In this document: positions 1 through 9,134 of the stretch, one piece after another
How positions within the stretch are numbered: the first letter of the stretch is position 1
Layout: every line of letters begins with the position of its first letter
Origin: Maribacter sp.
Lineage (GTDB): Bacteria; Bacteroidota; Bacteroidia; Flavobacteriales; Flavobacteriaceae
Reading direction: 5' to 3'
DNA length: 64,000 nt
Assembly (NCBI GenBank): GCA_020629415.1
Contig: JAHDDL010000002.1
Location: forward strand, 120,792-184,791
The notes under the pieces: generated by a model
Database searches by the model: none
What the model was told of the DNA's origin: nothing
Seen by the model: only the letters and a program-made list of their open reading frames with translations
Program-made: the position numbers and the translations under genes

Positions 1-824
1 AATTCTACAGCCTATTTATTGATCAAGAGCTTGCCAAGAGTTTGCATGCAAGTATAGAATCTGATAGTGAATCTAAGGTAGTATCAAAAAAGATTGATTT
101 AAGTTTTGAAAGTTCTAATGATGTAATTAAGTCTGAAAATGTGGTAGCAATGATCAAAGGTTCTGAAAAACCAAATGAGTATTTGATTATTTCATCTCAC
201 TTAGATCATATTGGTATTACCGGAGACGGGGAAATCAATAATGGTGCAGATGATGACGGATCAGGTACCGTTGCCCTATTGGAAATTGCAGAAGCTTTTA
301 AAAAAGCATCAAATGCAGGTGTGGGTCCTAAAAGATCAATTGTATTCTTACATGTTACCGGGGAAGAAAAAGGATTATTAGGATCTCAATATTACACTGA
401 TGTTGATCCAATTGTTCCTTTAGAGCAAACCGTAGCAAATTTAAATATTGACATGATCGGTAGAATTGACCCAAAACGTGAGGGAGATAGAAATTATATT
501 TACTTAATAGGTTCTGATAAACTTAGTATTGAATTACACAACCTATCTGAAGAAGTGAATAAGAAATTCATGAATATAGAGCTAGACTATACGTATAATG
601 ACGAAAACGACCCTAATCGTTTTTACTATAGAAGTGACCATTATAATTTTGCTAAAAATAACATTCCGATCATATTTTATTTTAATGGAACGCATGCTGA
701 TTATCATAAACCAAGTGATACACCAGACAAAATCAATTATGATCTATTGCAGAACAGAACTAGGTTAGTATTTCACACTGCTTGGGAAATAGCCAATAGA
801 GAGCAAAAATTAAAGGTAGATTAA
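1..824 (+). CDS. M28 family zinc peptidase (5' truncated)
   Basis: The window opens inside this gene; the reading frame is open from base 3, so the true start lies outside. The visible part is the catalytic domain of an M28 (aminopeptidase S/Y-like) di-zinc peptidase. All expected ligand motifs are present in order: SSHLDHIG (His), NGADDDGSGT (bridging Asp), TGEEKGLLGS (catalytic Glu followed by ligand Glu), NIDMIGR (Asp) and HADYHKPSDTPDK (final His). The family removes N-terminal residues from peptides, usually outside the cytoplasm. Signal peptide and any PA domain would be in the missing part. A strong terminator follows the stop codon. Confidence 0.92.
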   Translation, partial: FYSLFIDQELAKSLHASIESDSESKVVSKKIDLSFESSNDVIKSENVVAMIKGSEKPNEYLIISSHLDHIGITGDGEINNGADDDGSGTVALLEIAEAFKKASNAGVGPKRSIVFLHVTGEEKGLLGSQYYTDVDPIVPLEQTVANLNIDMIGRIDPKREGDRNYIYLIGSDKLSIELHNLSEEVNKKFMNIELDYTYNDENDPNRFYYRSDHYNFAKNNIPIIFYFNGTHADYHKPSDTPDKINYDLLQNRTRLVFHTAWEIANREQKLKVD

Positions 825-844
825 GCATCTACCTATTTAAATTT

Positions 845-881
845 AATAAGTCTGCCACTTTGTGGAAGACTTATTTTTTTT
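845..881 (+). terminator. Intrinsic terminator after M28 peptidase
   Basis: Stem AATAAGTCT (845-853) pairs with AGACTTATT (867-875). An inner CCAC/GTGG stem closes a TTT loop, and a run of eight T begins at 874. It lies 20 bases past the peptidase stop. Confidence 0.85.
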
Positions 882-910
882 ACATAAAAAACTGAAAACC
901 AATACCTATA

Positions 911-944
911 AAACAAAAAAGTCTTGGAATGAATCCAAGACTTT
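911..944 (-). terminator. Terminator of tRNA-His
   Basis: A perfect 11-bp inverted repeat, AAAGTCTTGGA (918-928) with TCCAAGACTTT (934-944). On the minus strand it is followed by a T-rich tract (complement of 911-920). It lies 13 bases past the 3' end of the tRNA, so it ends the tRNA transcript. Confidence 0.8.
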
Positions 945-957
945 CTATCTGCTTTAG

Positions 958-1032
958 GGTGGAAGACCGGGTTCGAACCGGCGACCCTCGGTACCACAAA
1001 CCGATGCTCTAACCAGCTGAGCTACAACCACC
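958..1032 (-). tRNA. tRNA-His (GTG)
   Basis: The minus strand reads as a cloverleaf with D arm GCTC..GAGC, anticodon loop TTGTGGT (anticodon GTG, His) and T arm GCCGG-TTCGAAC-CCGGT. An extra 5' G (G-1) faces C73, as expected for histidine tRNA. No CCA is encoded. The acceptor stem pairs at 1-4 and 7, but positions 5-68 and 6-67 are both U-U mismatches. Confidence 0.95.
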
Positions 1033-1047
1033 ATTTGTAAGCGAGTG

Positions 1048-1079
1048 CAAAGATAATTTTTTTATATAGTTCTAACAAA
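1048..1079 (-). promoter_or_regulatory. Promoter of tRNA-His
   Basis: On the minus strand TTTG (1079-1076), a 20-base spacer and TATCTTTG (1055-1048) match the Bacteroidota primary-sigma consensus TTTG/N19/TAnnTTTG. It ends 15 bases upstream of the tRNA 5' end. Confidence 0.75.
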
Positions 1080-1188
1080 TATTTAATTGAAATTTGAAGA
1101 AATATTTAATTTTAAGAATGGTTTAATTTATTTCTTTTAACTTTAAGTTTTAAATATAACAACTCACCTATATCACACCTAAATCATA

Positions 1189-3237
1189 ATGTATTCTAAA
1201 TCAAATTATAAGCTTACTTTTCTTCTCTTAGCTTTAGTTTGTTTAAATATTTTTACCGCATTAGCACAAAAAGACAGTGTTCAACTTTATCATGAAAAAA
1301 ATTTAGAATTAGAAAAATGTCCAGATTTTTCTGAAAATGACTTTGAGTATATCGATAACTTAAACAAACTCTCCTATTACCAACGGTTAATAGCGCAAGA
1401 TTCGATGAAAATAAACTCAAAACGAGCACTTGAATTGAGTAAAAAAAATAATTACGTTTATGGCGAACTGGAAGCTTTGTCAAATTTTGCCACTTTATAC
1501 CTTTATACAGGAAAAACAGATAAGGCAATTGAATTTTGTTTGAAAACGGTAAACAATCCTCATCTAAAGGATTATCCCAAAATAGAAATGAAAATTTATA
1601 ATACCCTTGGGCAAGCCTATTTTTTCAAAAACGATTACCCATCTACATATACTCAATTTTTACACGCCCTGGCCATTGCGGAAAGGACTAATGACGAATT
1701 TAATTTGTTCCGACTAAACATGAATTTAGGAACAATTTTTAGTCGATTAGAAGATTCTGACGAAGCGTTAAAATACTATGCTGCAGCATTTGAGGTTGTT
1801 AAAAAATTAAATGACCCAACAAAAGAAGCCATGATGTTGAGCAACATGGCATTTTTAAACATAGAACTAGGAAATTTAAGAGTAGCAAAAAGTAATCTAG
1901 ACGAGACCTTTAAAATGTATGAGACCCATAATAACAATACGTGGCTGGCATGGACCTACGCCACCCAAGGTCTTTACTATCTTAAATTAAACGATTATGA
2001 GAAGGCCATAAAGAATTATCAAAAGTCTTTGGACATGCATAGTACAATTAGCGATGTCAAAACTAAAGCCGATATTAAATATGGATTGGCAAGGTCCTAC
2101 CTAGGTTTAAACAATCTTGTTAAATCTGAAGAATTTGTCTTAAAAAGTCTTGATCTCTATAAATCATCGGATTATGATGCAGGTTTGGAAAAAGCTTATA
2201 GAACCATGTATGAAATTAAGAAAAAGCAAAATTTAATAACAGAATCATTAAAATATTTAGAGCTAACCGAAAAAATCTCTAATGATAATTATAAGAAAAA
2301 AAATAGACAAAATTTAATGATGCTCAACGCAAAATTGAATTTTGATAAAGAAACGCAACGTTTAAAAGCAGAAAATGAATTGGCGTTAAACGAACAGCGC
2401 AAATATGTTAAATGGTCTCTTGCAGGTTTAATTACATTGATGATTATTGTGTTTCTTATTTTTAGCGCTAATCAACGAGAAAAAAAATTAAACAAAAAAC
2501 TGGCGAACCAAGCAGAAATTCTAAACGAAAACCAGAAAAAACTTACCCAAATTAACGCAAATCAAGACCGTTTATTTTCAATTGTTGGTCATGACCTAAG
2601 AGGTCCCATAATTTCATTAAATGAAATTTTAGCATTATACCTGGAAGATCCAGAAGGTAAAACTTATTTTGAAAAATTTGCGCCACAGCTAAAAGAGGAT
2701 TTAGAGCAAGTGCAATTTACTATGGATAATCTTCTGCACTGGGGAAAAACGCAAATGCAAGGCAGTACGGTAAATATTAAAAGTATACAGGTCAAAGGAG
2801 AATTAGATATAATTTTACAATTATATAGAAATGAAATTAACAAGAAATCCATACGTATAAATAACCAAGTTGCTACTAACCACAGTGTTTTTGCAGATTT
2901 GCAACAATTTAATATCATTTTCAGAAACCTGATCAACAATGCCATTAAGTTTACCCCAAACAATGGCATGATTACCATTTCTACCAAGATAAAAAATAGG
3001 AACCTGGTCATTGAAGTTTCCGATACCGGTGTAGGCATGACAGAGGAAGATGTTCAAAAGCTATTTAGTTCTTCTGAAAATTTTTCTAATTATGGTACAA
3101 ATAAAGAAAAAGGTACAGGGTTAGGCTTAAGACTCGTTAAAGCAATGGTAATTAAGAATAACGGTGAAATAGCGGTAAAAAGTGAACCGAACAAAGGCAG
3201 CCAATTTATTGTAGAACTTCCCTTAGCTATCGCCTAA
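1189..3237 (+). CDS. TPR-containing sensor histidine kinase
   Basis: 682 residues: signal peptide (about 1-26, ending ALAQ), a long periplasmic block of tetratricopeptide repeats (about 60-370), a coiled-coil-like stretch, one membrane helix (about 405-430), then cytoplasmic HisKA and HATPase_c domains. The phospho-acceptor is His468 in SIVGHDLRGP. The N box is NLINNAIKFTP (about 580-590), G1 is DTGVGM (Asp612) and G2 is GTGLGL (642-647). All kinase residues are intact, so it should autophosphorylate. No receiver domain or response regulator is fused or adjacent. The next gene is a full-length paralogue in the same orientation, and the partner must be encoded elsewhere. What the TPR part senses is unknown. 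Confidence 0.93.
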   Translation: MYSKSNYKLTFLLLALVCLNIFTALAQKDSVQLYHEKNLELEKCPDFSENDFEYIDNLNKLSYYQRLIAQDSMKINSKRALELSKKNNYVYGELEALSNFATLYLYTGKTDKAIEFCLKTVNNPHLKDYPKIEMKIYNTLGQAYFFKNDYPSTYTQFLHALAIAERTNDEFNLFRLNMNLGTIFSRLEDSDEALKYYAAAFEVVKKLNDPTKEAMMLSNMAFLNIELGNLRVAKSNLDETFKMYETHNNNTWLAWTYATQGLYYLKLNDYEKAIKNYQKSLDMHSTISDVKTKADIKYGLARSYLGLNNLVKSEEFVLKSLDLYKSSDYDAGLEKAYRTMYEIKKKQNLITESLKYLELTEKISNDNYKKKNRQNLMMLNAKLNFDKETQRLKAENELALNEQRKYVKWSLAGLITLMIIVFLIFSANQREKKLNKKLANQAEILNENQKKLTQINANQDRLFSIVGHDLRGPIISLNEILALYLEDPEGKTYFEKFAPQLKEDLEQVQFTMDNLLHWGKTQMQGSTVNIKSIQVKGELDIILQLYRNEINKKSIRINNQVATNHSVFADLQQFNIIFRNLINNAIKFTPNNGMITISTKIKNRNLVIEVSDTGVGMTEEDVQKLFSSSENFSNYGTNKEKGTGLGLRLVKAMVIKNNGEIAVKSEPNKGSQFIVELPLAIA

Positions 3238-3442
3238 CAGTGAATTTTAATTATAATAATTTTATTGAAAATTGTAGACAACAGAATTATTTAATTGGTT
3301 ACTATTTCTTCCAAAATTTTCAAAATCATCGACAAAATACACAAATACGACGTCAAAACACACAATAAATCGCGTTTCACAACATTTATTCCTAATTCCT
3401 ACCGCTCTAAACTAATTTTAGATTCACATTACAGTGATATCT

Positions 3443-5533
3443 ATGAATTTAGGATTAATAAAACTGCATAAACTAATGGGCCTTTTTAGAGGTTGTATAG
3501 TCTTATGCTTTTTTTTTAATGGCATACTTTATTCTATTAAAGCCCAAGATTCTAATCGTGACACACTCATAAATGAAATAGAGCAAATAAAACTTTCTGC
3601 TAATTTTAATTCTAAAGACACGGTTTACATCAATAGTCTACTTGAGTTGGCCAATAGGTATCGTTTTCACTATTTAGACAGTTTAAAAATTCTTAGTGAA
3701 AAAAGTCTTGAACTTAGCAAAAATGCATCTTACATAAACGGCGAAATAAATTCTTATCATGCTTTAGGCGGATTTTATTCTGATAAAGGAAGAATAGACC
3801 AGGCCATTGAATATTTCTCCAAAGCCTACAAACTTGCAGACAAGTATGATGATCATTTGTTAAAGGCGGGAATTTTAAACGATTTAGCCAAGGAATATGG
3901 GTACAAAGGTGAATACTCAAAAGCGCTGAAATGGTATTTGGCTACTATTGAAATTGCTGAGAAATATGATTACAAAAATATAATCTCTATTGTCAACGAC
4001 AATATTGCACATCTATATCTGGAACAAAAAGACTATGAGCAAGCCATGGTTTTTCTACAGAAATCTAAAAGTATTCATGAAGAAATAGGTAATCCGATTT
4101 TTCTAGCGGAAACACTTAGTAATATAGCTTCTACATATGCGGATATGAATGAGCTAGATTATGCCATGTACAATATCAATATAAGTATTGCCACTTTTGA
4201 AAAGGAAAAAATATTGGAATGGTTAGCCTATTGTTATGAAATTAAAGGTAAAATCTACCTTAAAAAAAATAAGAATACATGGGCACTTTACTGGTATAAA
4301 CAAAGTGAACTATTACACGAGGAAATTGAGGACGACAGAGGTAAAATAGACTTATTAAATGGTATGACCGAAGCATATCTAAATCTTGAAAAAGATAGTA
4401 TAGCAGAAATACATGCATTGAATGCCTTTAACCTTTCAAAAAAAATAGGCTTAAGATTAGGTATTAAAAGTAGTGCACAAAAACTATCAAAGATATTCAA
4501 GAACAAAAAAGACTTTGAAAAGTCTCTTTGGTATCATGAAATTTACCAAGCAACTTATGAATCTCTTTCTGCGATCAGCAACGAAAAAGCACTGAGCATG
4601 CTTAAAACCCGAGTTGCCTACGATCAACAAAAAAAACAATTGATTCTTGATAATGAAAAAGCATTGGCCAAACAAAAAATTTACATTTATGTATTTATCG
4701 TAATATTGTTCATCTTTGCAATCATTACTTTCCTAATTCACAGAAACGAACAAGCGCAGAAAAAACTGAATCAGCAGTTAAGACATAAAAAAACGGCCCT
4801 AGAAGAAAAACAAGCTTACCTGAACGAGCTAAATCAAACCAAAAACAAATTATTTTCTATAATAGGACATGATTTAAGAGGACCTATAGGTGCATTTCAA
4901 GGACTTCTAAAATTATTTAAGGAAGGTGAAATGACCAAAGAAGAATTTCTGAATTTTGTACCTAAACTGAAAGTAGATATAGACACTATATCATTTACCC
5001 TCAACAATTTACTGTCATGGGGACAAACACAAATGAACGGATCAATAACCAAACATTCTGTTACTAATTTGGATAGTATCGTTGAAGAAAATATTGCATT
5101 GTTATCTGAAATAGCAGAATCTAAGTCTATTTCTCTTGTAAATAGGATCGAGCCTAATTGCCAAATTTGGTCAGACCCAAATCAAATAGACATTATCATT
5201 AGAAATCTTTTAAGTAATGCTCTAAAATTTACTCCAAATAATGGTCAAATAGTTATTGGTGCCATTCAAAAAATTAAAACTTGCGAGATATATGTTAAAG
5301 ATAATGGTATGGGCATGAGCGAAGATATCATTAGCAAATTATTTGAAAAAGATTCTAACCATACTACTTACGGTACCAATAATGAAAAAGGAACCGGTCT
5401 AGGGCTTTCATTATGCAAAGAAATGGTCGAAAAAAATAATGGAAAAATATGGGTACATAGTGCCATAGGCAAAGGTTCTAGTTTTTACTTTACCATTCCA
5501 CGAATTCAAAAACAGTATAAAGAATCTGCTTAA
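3443..5533 (+). CDS. TPR-containing sensor histidine kinase (tandem paralogue)
   Basis: I start at ATG 3443; an in-frame GTG nine bases earlier gives no better signal peptide. Same architecture as the previous gene: signal peptide ending SIKAQ, periplasmic TPR array, one membrane helix, HisKA with His479 (numbered from the GTG frame) in SIIGHDLRGP, N box NLLSNALKFTP, G1 DNGMGM and G2 GTGLGL. The kinase cores of the two are clearly alike (LFSI.GHDLRGPI; NLL.WG.TQM.GS; NA.KFTPNNG) while the sensor halves differ more, as after a tandem duplication. A 205-base AT-rich gap separates them, so each may have its own promoter. The stop overlaps the convergent bshB1 stop by four bases. No response regulator is linked. 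Confidence 0.93.
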   Translation: MNLGLIKLHKLMGLFRGCIVLCFFFNGILYSIKAQDSNRDTLINEIEQIKLSANFNSKDTVYINSLLELANRYRFHYLDSLKILSEKSLELSKNASYINGEINSYHALGGFYSDKGRIDQAIEYFSKAYKLADKYDDHLLKAGILNDLAKEYGYKGEYSKALKWYLATIEIAEKYDYKNIISIVNDNIAHLYLEQKDYEQAMVFLQKSKSIHEEIGNPIFLAETLSNIASTYADMNELDYAMYNINISIATFEKEKILEWLAYCYEIKGKIYLKKNKNTWALYWYKQSELLHEEIEDDRGKIDLLNGMTEAYLNLEKDSIAEIHALNAFNLSKKIGLRLGIKSSAQKLSKIFKNKKDFEKSLWYHEIYQATYESLSAISNEKALSMLKTRVAYDQQKKQLILDNEKALAKQKIYIYVFIVILFIFAIITFLIHRNEQAQKKLNQQLRHKKTALEEKQAYLNELNQTKNKLFSIIGHDLRGPIGAFQGLLKLFKEGEMTKEEFLNFVPKLKVDIDTISFTLNNLLSWGQTQMNGSITKHSVTNLDSIVEENIALLSEIAESKSISLVNRIEPNCQIWSDPNQIDIIIRNLLSNALKFTPNNGQIVIGAIQKIKTCEIYVKDNGMGMSEDIISKLFEKDSNHTTYGTNNEKGTGLGLSLCKEMVEKNNGKIWVHSAIGKGSSFYFTIPRIQKQYKESA

Positions 5534-6246
5534 ATAAGGTGGTCTAACGAATCTACCGCAACCATTCTTTCTACGGTAAATCCTTCAGCATAATCAACAC
5601 CAACCAACCTGCCTAAATCTTTGGCCCTGTAATGCACACTTTCTATAAATGTCTTACTGCTAATAGGCGTTTCGGGTTCATTGCTATTTGGATCATGAAA
5701 CTGAGAACTATAGGCTAAAATTGCATCTGTTTTAGTATCTATATACGTACTGATATCTACCACAAAATCTGGACTAATATTCTTCCATTGAATATAATGA
5801 TAAACTAGTTTAGGTCTCCATTCTTGCTGCTTCTCATCTCCTACTTTAGTTTCAATTCTTCTTAATCCACTTAAAAAGCAGGCATCGCTAACCAACTTAC
5901 TTCCTTTACCGTGGTCTATATGGCGATCGTCAATAGCATTGCACAATACGATATTAGGCTGGTATTTACGTATCATTTTTATGATTTCTAGTTGATGTGC
6001 TTCATTATTAATGAAAAAACCATCCCTAAATCTTAAATTTTCTCGAACCGCAACTCCTAAAATCTTTGCGGCAGCGGCAGATTCTCTATCACGTATTTCT
6101 GCAGAACCCCTTGTACCTAATTCACCACGGGTCAAATCTACGATACCTACTTTTTTACCTAGAGCAATTTCTTTTGCAATGGTACCTCCTGCCCCAAGTT
6201 CGGCATCATCTGGGTGCGCTCCAAATACTAAAATATCCAACTTCAT
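5530..6246 (-). CDS. bshB1: Bacillithiol biosynthesis deacetylase BshB1
   Basis: 238 residues, the whole LmbE/PIG-L fold. The zinc site is AHPDDAELG (His11, Asp13, Asp14) with the later DDRHIDHGKG (106-115). The conserved LTRGELGTRGSAEIR segment is typical of BshB1. It deacetylates GlcNAc-malate to GlcN-malate, the second step of bacillithiol synthesis in the cytoplasm. Its neighbour on the same strand, 25 bases upstream, is a trans-sulfuration PLP enzyme, which fits because bacillithiol needs cysteine. The two probably share a transcript. bshA and bshC are not in the window. Confidence 0.93.
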   Translation of the reverse strand: MKLDILVFGAHPDDAELGAGGTIAKEIALGKKVGIVDLTRGELGTRGSAEIRDRESAAAAKILGVAVRENLRFRDGFFINNEAHQLEIIKMIRKYQPNIVLCNAIDDRHIDHGKGSKLVSDACFLSGLRRIETKVGDEKQQEWRPKLVYHYIQWKNISPDFVVDISTYIDTKTDAILAYSSQFHDPNSNEPETPISSKTFIESVHYRAKDLGRLVGVDYAEGFTVERMVAVDSLDHLI

Positions 6247-6271
6247 ACTATTCTAATTCTATATATTTACC

Positions 6272-7423
6272 TTATTTTATTTGGGCAATAGCCTGTAAAA
6301 TATCCTCTTTTAAATCTTCTGCTTCTTCAATTCCTACGGAAAAACGAATTAATCCGTCAGCAATACCTTGTTCGGCCCTTACCTCTGCGCTCATTAACGC
6401 GTGCGATGTCTGGGTAGGCGATATAACAGTACTCTCAACACCAGCAAGGCTCATAGATGGTTTTATCAAATTCAAGACCTTTTGAAACTTTGAAGAATCT
6501 AAATTTTCTTTCAATTCAAAAGACAACATTCCTCCAAATCCTTTCATTTGTTTTTTAGCCAAATCATATTCAGGATGTGTAGGTAAACCTGGATAATAAA
6601 CTTTCTCAATATCTGTTAACTCATCAAGAAAGTAGGCCATTTCCAAGGCATTCTCATTTTGGGCCCTAACACGAATACCCATGGTTTTCATACTTCTCTC
6701 TAATAACCAAACCGTATAGTCACTAAGACTACCGCCAAAATTTTTAGCCAAGTGAAAAATACGCTCTATATTTTCAGCGGTAGATGCAACTGCACCTGCA
6801 CAAATATCCGAATGACCACCCATATATTTTGTAGCGCTATGTATGACCACATCAATACCAAAATCTATAGGGTTTTGATTTACCGGACTTGCGAATGTAT
6901 TATCTATTAAAGTAATAATACCATGCTTTTTAGCTATAGCAGCAACAGCTTCTAAATCTGTAATTGTCAATAACGGGTTAGAGGGCGTTTCTATATAAAT
7001 TACCTTTGTATTCTCTTTAATTTGAGCTTCAAAAGCATCTGCATGCCAACCTTCCGTAAAGGAATAGTGTATACCATATTTTGAAAACTCTTCGTTCACC
7101 AAATTATATGTTCCACCATATAAAGTCTGTTGCAAGACCACATGGTCCCCTGCATTTAAAAATGCTAATAAAGCAGTACTTACAGCCGCCATGCCACTAC
7201 CAAAAATAAGAGCAGATTCTGCATGCTCTAAAGCTGCCACTTTTTTACAAAGTCCCTCCTGGTTAGGCGTATTAAAATATCTTGGGTAACGTTTTACATC
7301 AACATCTTCATAAGCGTAAGACGTACTCATATATAATGGAGACACAGCTCCTTTATGTTGTTTATCTTCCAATTCACCTACGTGGGTACAAATGGTGTTT
7401 AAGCCTTTTTTATTCGAATTCAT
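6272..7423 (-). CDS. Trans-sulfuration PLP enzyme (cystathionine gamma-synthase/lyase type)
   Basis: 383-residue Cys/Met metabolism PLP-dependent enzyme of the usual length. The PLP lysine is Lys199 in HSATKYMGGHSD. The cofactor-phosphate loop FGSGMAAVS (about 74-82), the ring-stacking region TLYGGTYNL (100-108) and the C-terminal SLAGVESTVISPTQTSHA loop are present. Members make or split cystathionine, or release methanethiol; sequence alone does not separate gamma-synthase, gamma-lyase and methionine gamma-lyase. It is transcribed ahead of bshB1, so a role in cysteine supply for bacillithiol is reasonable inference. An ATG start is clear, with 273 bases upstream before the divergent M14 gene. 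Confidence 0.9.
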   Translation of the reverse strand: MNSNKKGLNTICTHVGELEDKQHKGAVSPLYMSTSYAYEDVDVKRYPRYFNTPNQEGLCKKVAALEHAESALIFGSGMAAVSTALLAFLNAGDHVVLQQTLYGGTYNLVNEEFSKYGIHYSFTEGWHADAFEAQIKENTKVIYIETPSNPLLTITDLEAVAAIAKKHGIITLIDNTFASPVNQNPIDFGIDVVIHSATKYMGGHSDICAGAVASTAENIERIFHLAKNFGGSLSDYTVWLLERSMKTMGIRVRAQNENALEMAYFLDELTDIEKVYYPGLPTHPEYDLAKKQMKGFGGMLSFELKENLDSSKFQKVLNLIKPSMSLAGVESTVISPTQTSHALMSAEVRAEQGIADGLIRFSVGIEEAEDLKEDILQAIAQIK

Positions 7424-7696
7424 TTGCTAATAATTAAAGAAAATAAAGGTAAGGAATTAGAATGTAAACAGCCGCAATAGAATTTTATGGATGCCTTCTA
7501 ATATAGCTTATGAATATTATATTAAGTACGATTGTAAAAAGAATTCATTCTCGCGAATATTTTAAAAAATGTTTACATGAATTAAGAAATATGGAATACT
7601 TCATGAAATTTGTTCTTGAAGGCAGCATTCTTTCATTATTAGTTAATAGATTTATAAGACAAACTACACAGCATTGAACCAAAAAATCATTGAATC

Positions 7697-8965
7697 ATGA
7701 AAAAGATGTTTTATATAGCCTTACTAGCTATAACCATAGTCGCATGCAAAAACCAAAAACCCACGGTTCAAGGTTATCAAGGTCAAGGTAAAAGTGCCAT
7801 TGTATCTACCTTATCCAAACCTGTGCAAAAACAATGGAAGGGTATTTGGAGTTTTGAAAATGAAACTGTATTCTTTAGTAATGATTTTGAAAGTGGTAGA
7901 TTAAACGGTATTACTTATAACGGCAACAATCACTATACCGCTTTAATTACCGCTGAAAATACACCTGTTAATGTAAGTCCTTGGTACGCTTTTAAGGTAT
8001 GGTCCAATACCCCAAAGACAATTACCCTAAAAATGACTTATCAAGATTCCAGAAGTAGATACTACCCTAAAATCAGTACTGACGGTATAAATTTTATTCC
8101 CTTGGACAGCGCAAATTTTACAGGAATAAACAAAGGAACGGGTAATTTTGGAATTAAAGCTGTACCGGAGATGATAGAAATTAAAATAAATATCAGCACA
8201 GTACCTACATTCATCACTGCCCAAGAACTATATGGTTCTACAAGGGTAAAAAAATGGATCGATTCCTTAGTTACCAAAGATTTTATTTCAACCTACGAAA
8301 TTGGCAAAAGCAAAGAACAACGAGCAATGAATTTAATGCAAGTAGGTACTGGAGTGCATAAAAAAGCCGTTATGGTCATTTCTAGACAACACCCGCCAGA
8401 GGTTACCGGATTTCTTGCCATGAAATCATTTATTGAAACGCTGAGCGGAGATTCACCAAAAGCCAAAAAGTTTAGAGAAAACTATGAACTATTTGTTGTT
8501 CCCTTAATGAATCCTGATGGTGTGGATAATGGGCATTGGAGACACAACATGGGCGGAATTGATTTGAACAGAGATTGGCAAGATTTTAATCAACCTGAAA
8601 CAAAAAGTGTTAGGGACTTTCTTATAAAAAAGGAATCTGAGGGATACGAATTTGTGTTCGGTGCAGATTTTCATTCCACTTGGGATGATATCTACTATCC
8701 TATAGACACAACAATAACAGGAGACAAAGGTAAAATTGTATTTGACTGGATCAACAATATTACCAAAAGATTACCGCAAAAGCATACCAATGTAAAACCA
8801 TCAACAGAAATAAAACCAACGATGGTATCTAGAAATTACTTTTTTGTTAACCATAACATGCCGGTCATAGTTTTTGAATTAGGCGATAATACCCCTAGGG
8901 ATTTTTTAAAAGAAAAAGGAAAGGTAGCAGCAGAAGAATTAATGGATTTGTTAAATAGCAATTAG
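7697..8965 (+). CDS. M14 family zinc carboxypeptidase lipoprotein
   Basis: 422 residues. The N-terminus is a lipoprotein signal (MKKMFYIALLAITIVACKNQ; lipobox Cys17), so it is membrane-anchored. An N-terminal beta-rich domain (about 40-190) of the kind that precedes M14 catalytic domains in Bacteroidota is followed by the peptidase: zinc ligands His232 and Glu235 in RQHPPEVTG, substrate-binding Asn-Arg in GGIDLNRDW, third ligand His326 in GADFHSTW, and catalytic Glu394 in IVFELGDNTP. It should cleave C-terminal residues or amidated cell-wall peptides outside the inner membrane. It is monocistronic: a 105-base repeat starts at its stop codon and a strong terminator follows. Confidence 0.9.
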   Translation: MKKMFYIALLAITIVACKNQKPTVQGYQGQGKSAIVSTLSKPVQKQWKGIWSFENETVFFSNDFESGRLNGITYNGNNHYTALITAENTPVNVSPWYAFKVWSNTPKTITLKMTYQDSRSRYYPKISTDGINFIPLDSANFTGINKGTGNFGIKAVPEMIEIKINISTVPTFITAQELYGSTRVKKWIDSLVTKDFISTYEIGKSKEQRAMNLMQVGTGVHKKAVMVISRQHPPEVTGFLAMKSFIETLSGDSPKAKKFRENYELFVVPLMNPDGVDNGHWRHNMGGIDLNRDWQDFNQPETKSVRDFLIKKESEGYEFVFGADFHSTWDDIYYPIDTTITGDKGKIVFDWINNITKRLPQKHTNVKPSTEIKPTMVSRNYFFVNHNMPVIVFELGDNTPRDFLKEKGKVAAEELMDLLNSN

Positions 8966-9068
8966 TAAAACACTTTAAGGTAAGCCCATGAGGCATTCAA
9001 AAAAGACAAACTTTTAAATTCGATACAAGCCTCTGGCTATTATACCCTTTGGCGATGCCAATAAAATA
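8964..9068 (+). repeat. Intergenic repeat, copy A (105 bases)
   Basis: This block aligns without gaps to 46231-46335, with 14 differences in 105 bases by hand count. Best-conserved cores are CATTCAAAAA, ACAAACTTTTAAATTCGA, TATTATACCCTTTGGC and TGCCAATAAAAT. The 3' part can fold as TTGGC-GAT-GCCAA (9049-9061). GCC..GAGGC near 8983-8994 can pair with GCCTC.GGC near 9030-9038. It lies directly after the M14 stop codon and before that gene's terminator, so it would be part of the mRNA 3' UTR. No ORF. Confidence 0.8.
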
Positions 9069-9087
9069 AGAGCGAAACTAAAAACAA

Positions 9088-9119
9088 AAAAGCCTCATGG
9101 AGATTTTCATGAGGCTTTT
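9088..9119. terminator. Bidirectional terminator (M14 / ccs convergent pair)
   Basis: A perfect 12-bp inverted repeat, AAAAGCCTCATG (9088-9099) with CATGAGGCTTTT (9108-9119) around GAGATTTT. With A and T tails on its two sides it can serve both convergent genes. Confidence 0.88.
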
Positions 9120-9134
9120 ATATATTTAAAATTT

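Noticed and set aside
918..944. Inverted repeat as a mobile-element end
   Set aside because: Position and T tract fit a tRNA terminator; no transposase or target duplication is near.
6066..6485. 139-residue plus-strand ORF spanning the bshB1 / PLP-enzyme junction
   Set aside because: It is antisense to two well-supported genes and has no protein-like features; its frame is a shadow of their codon bias.
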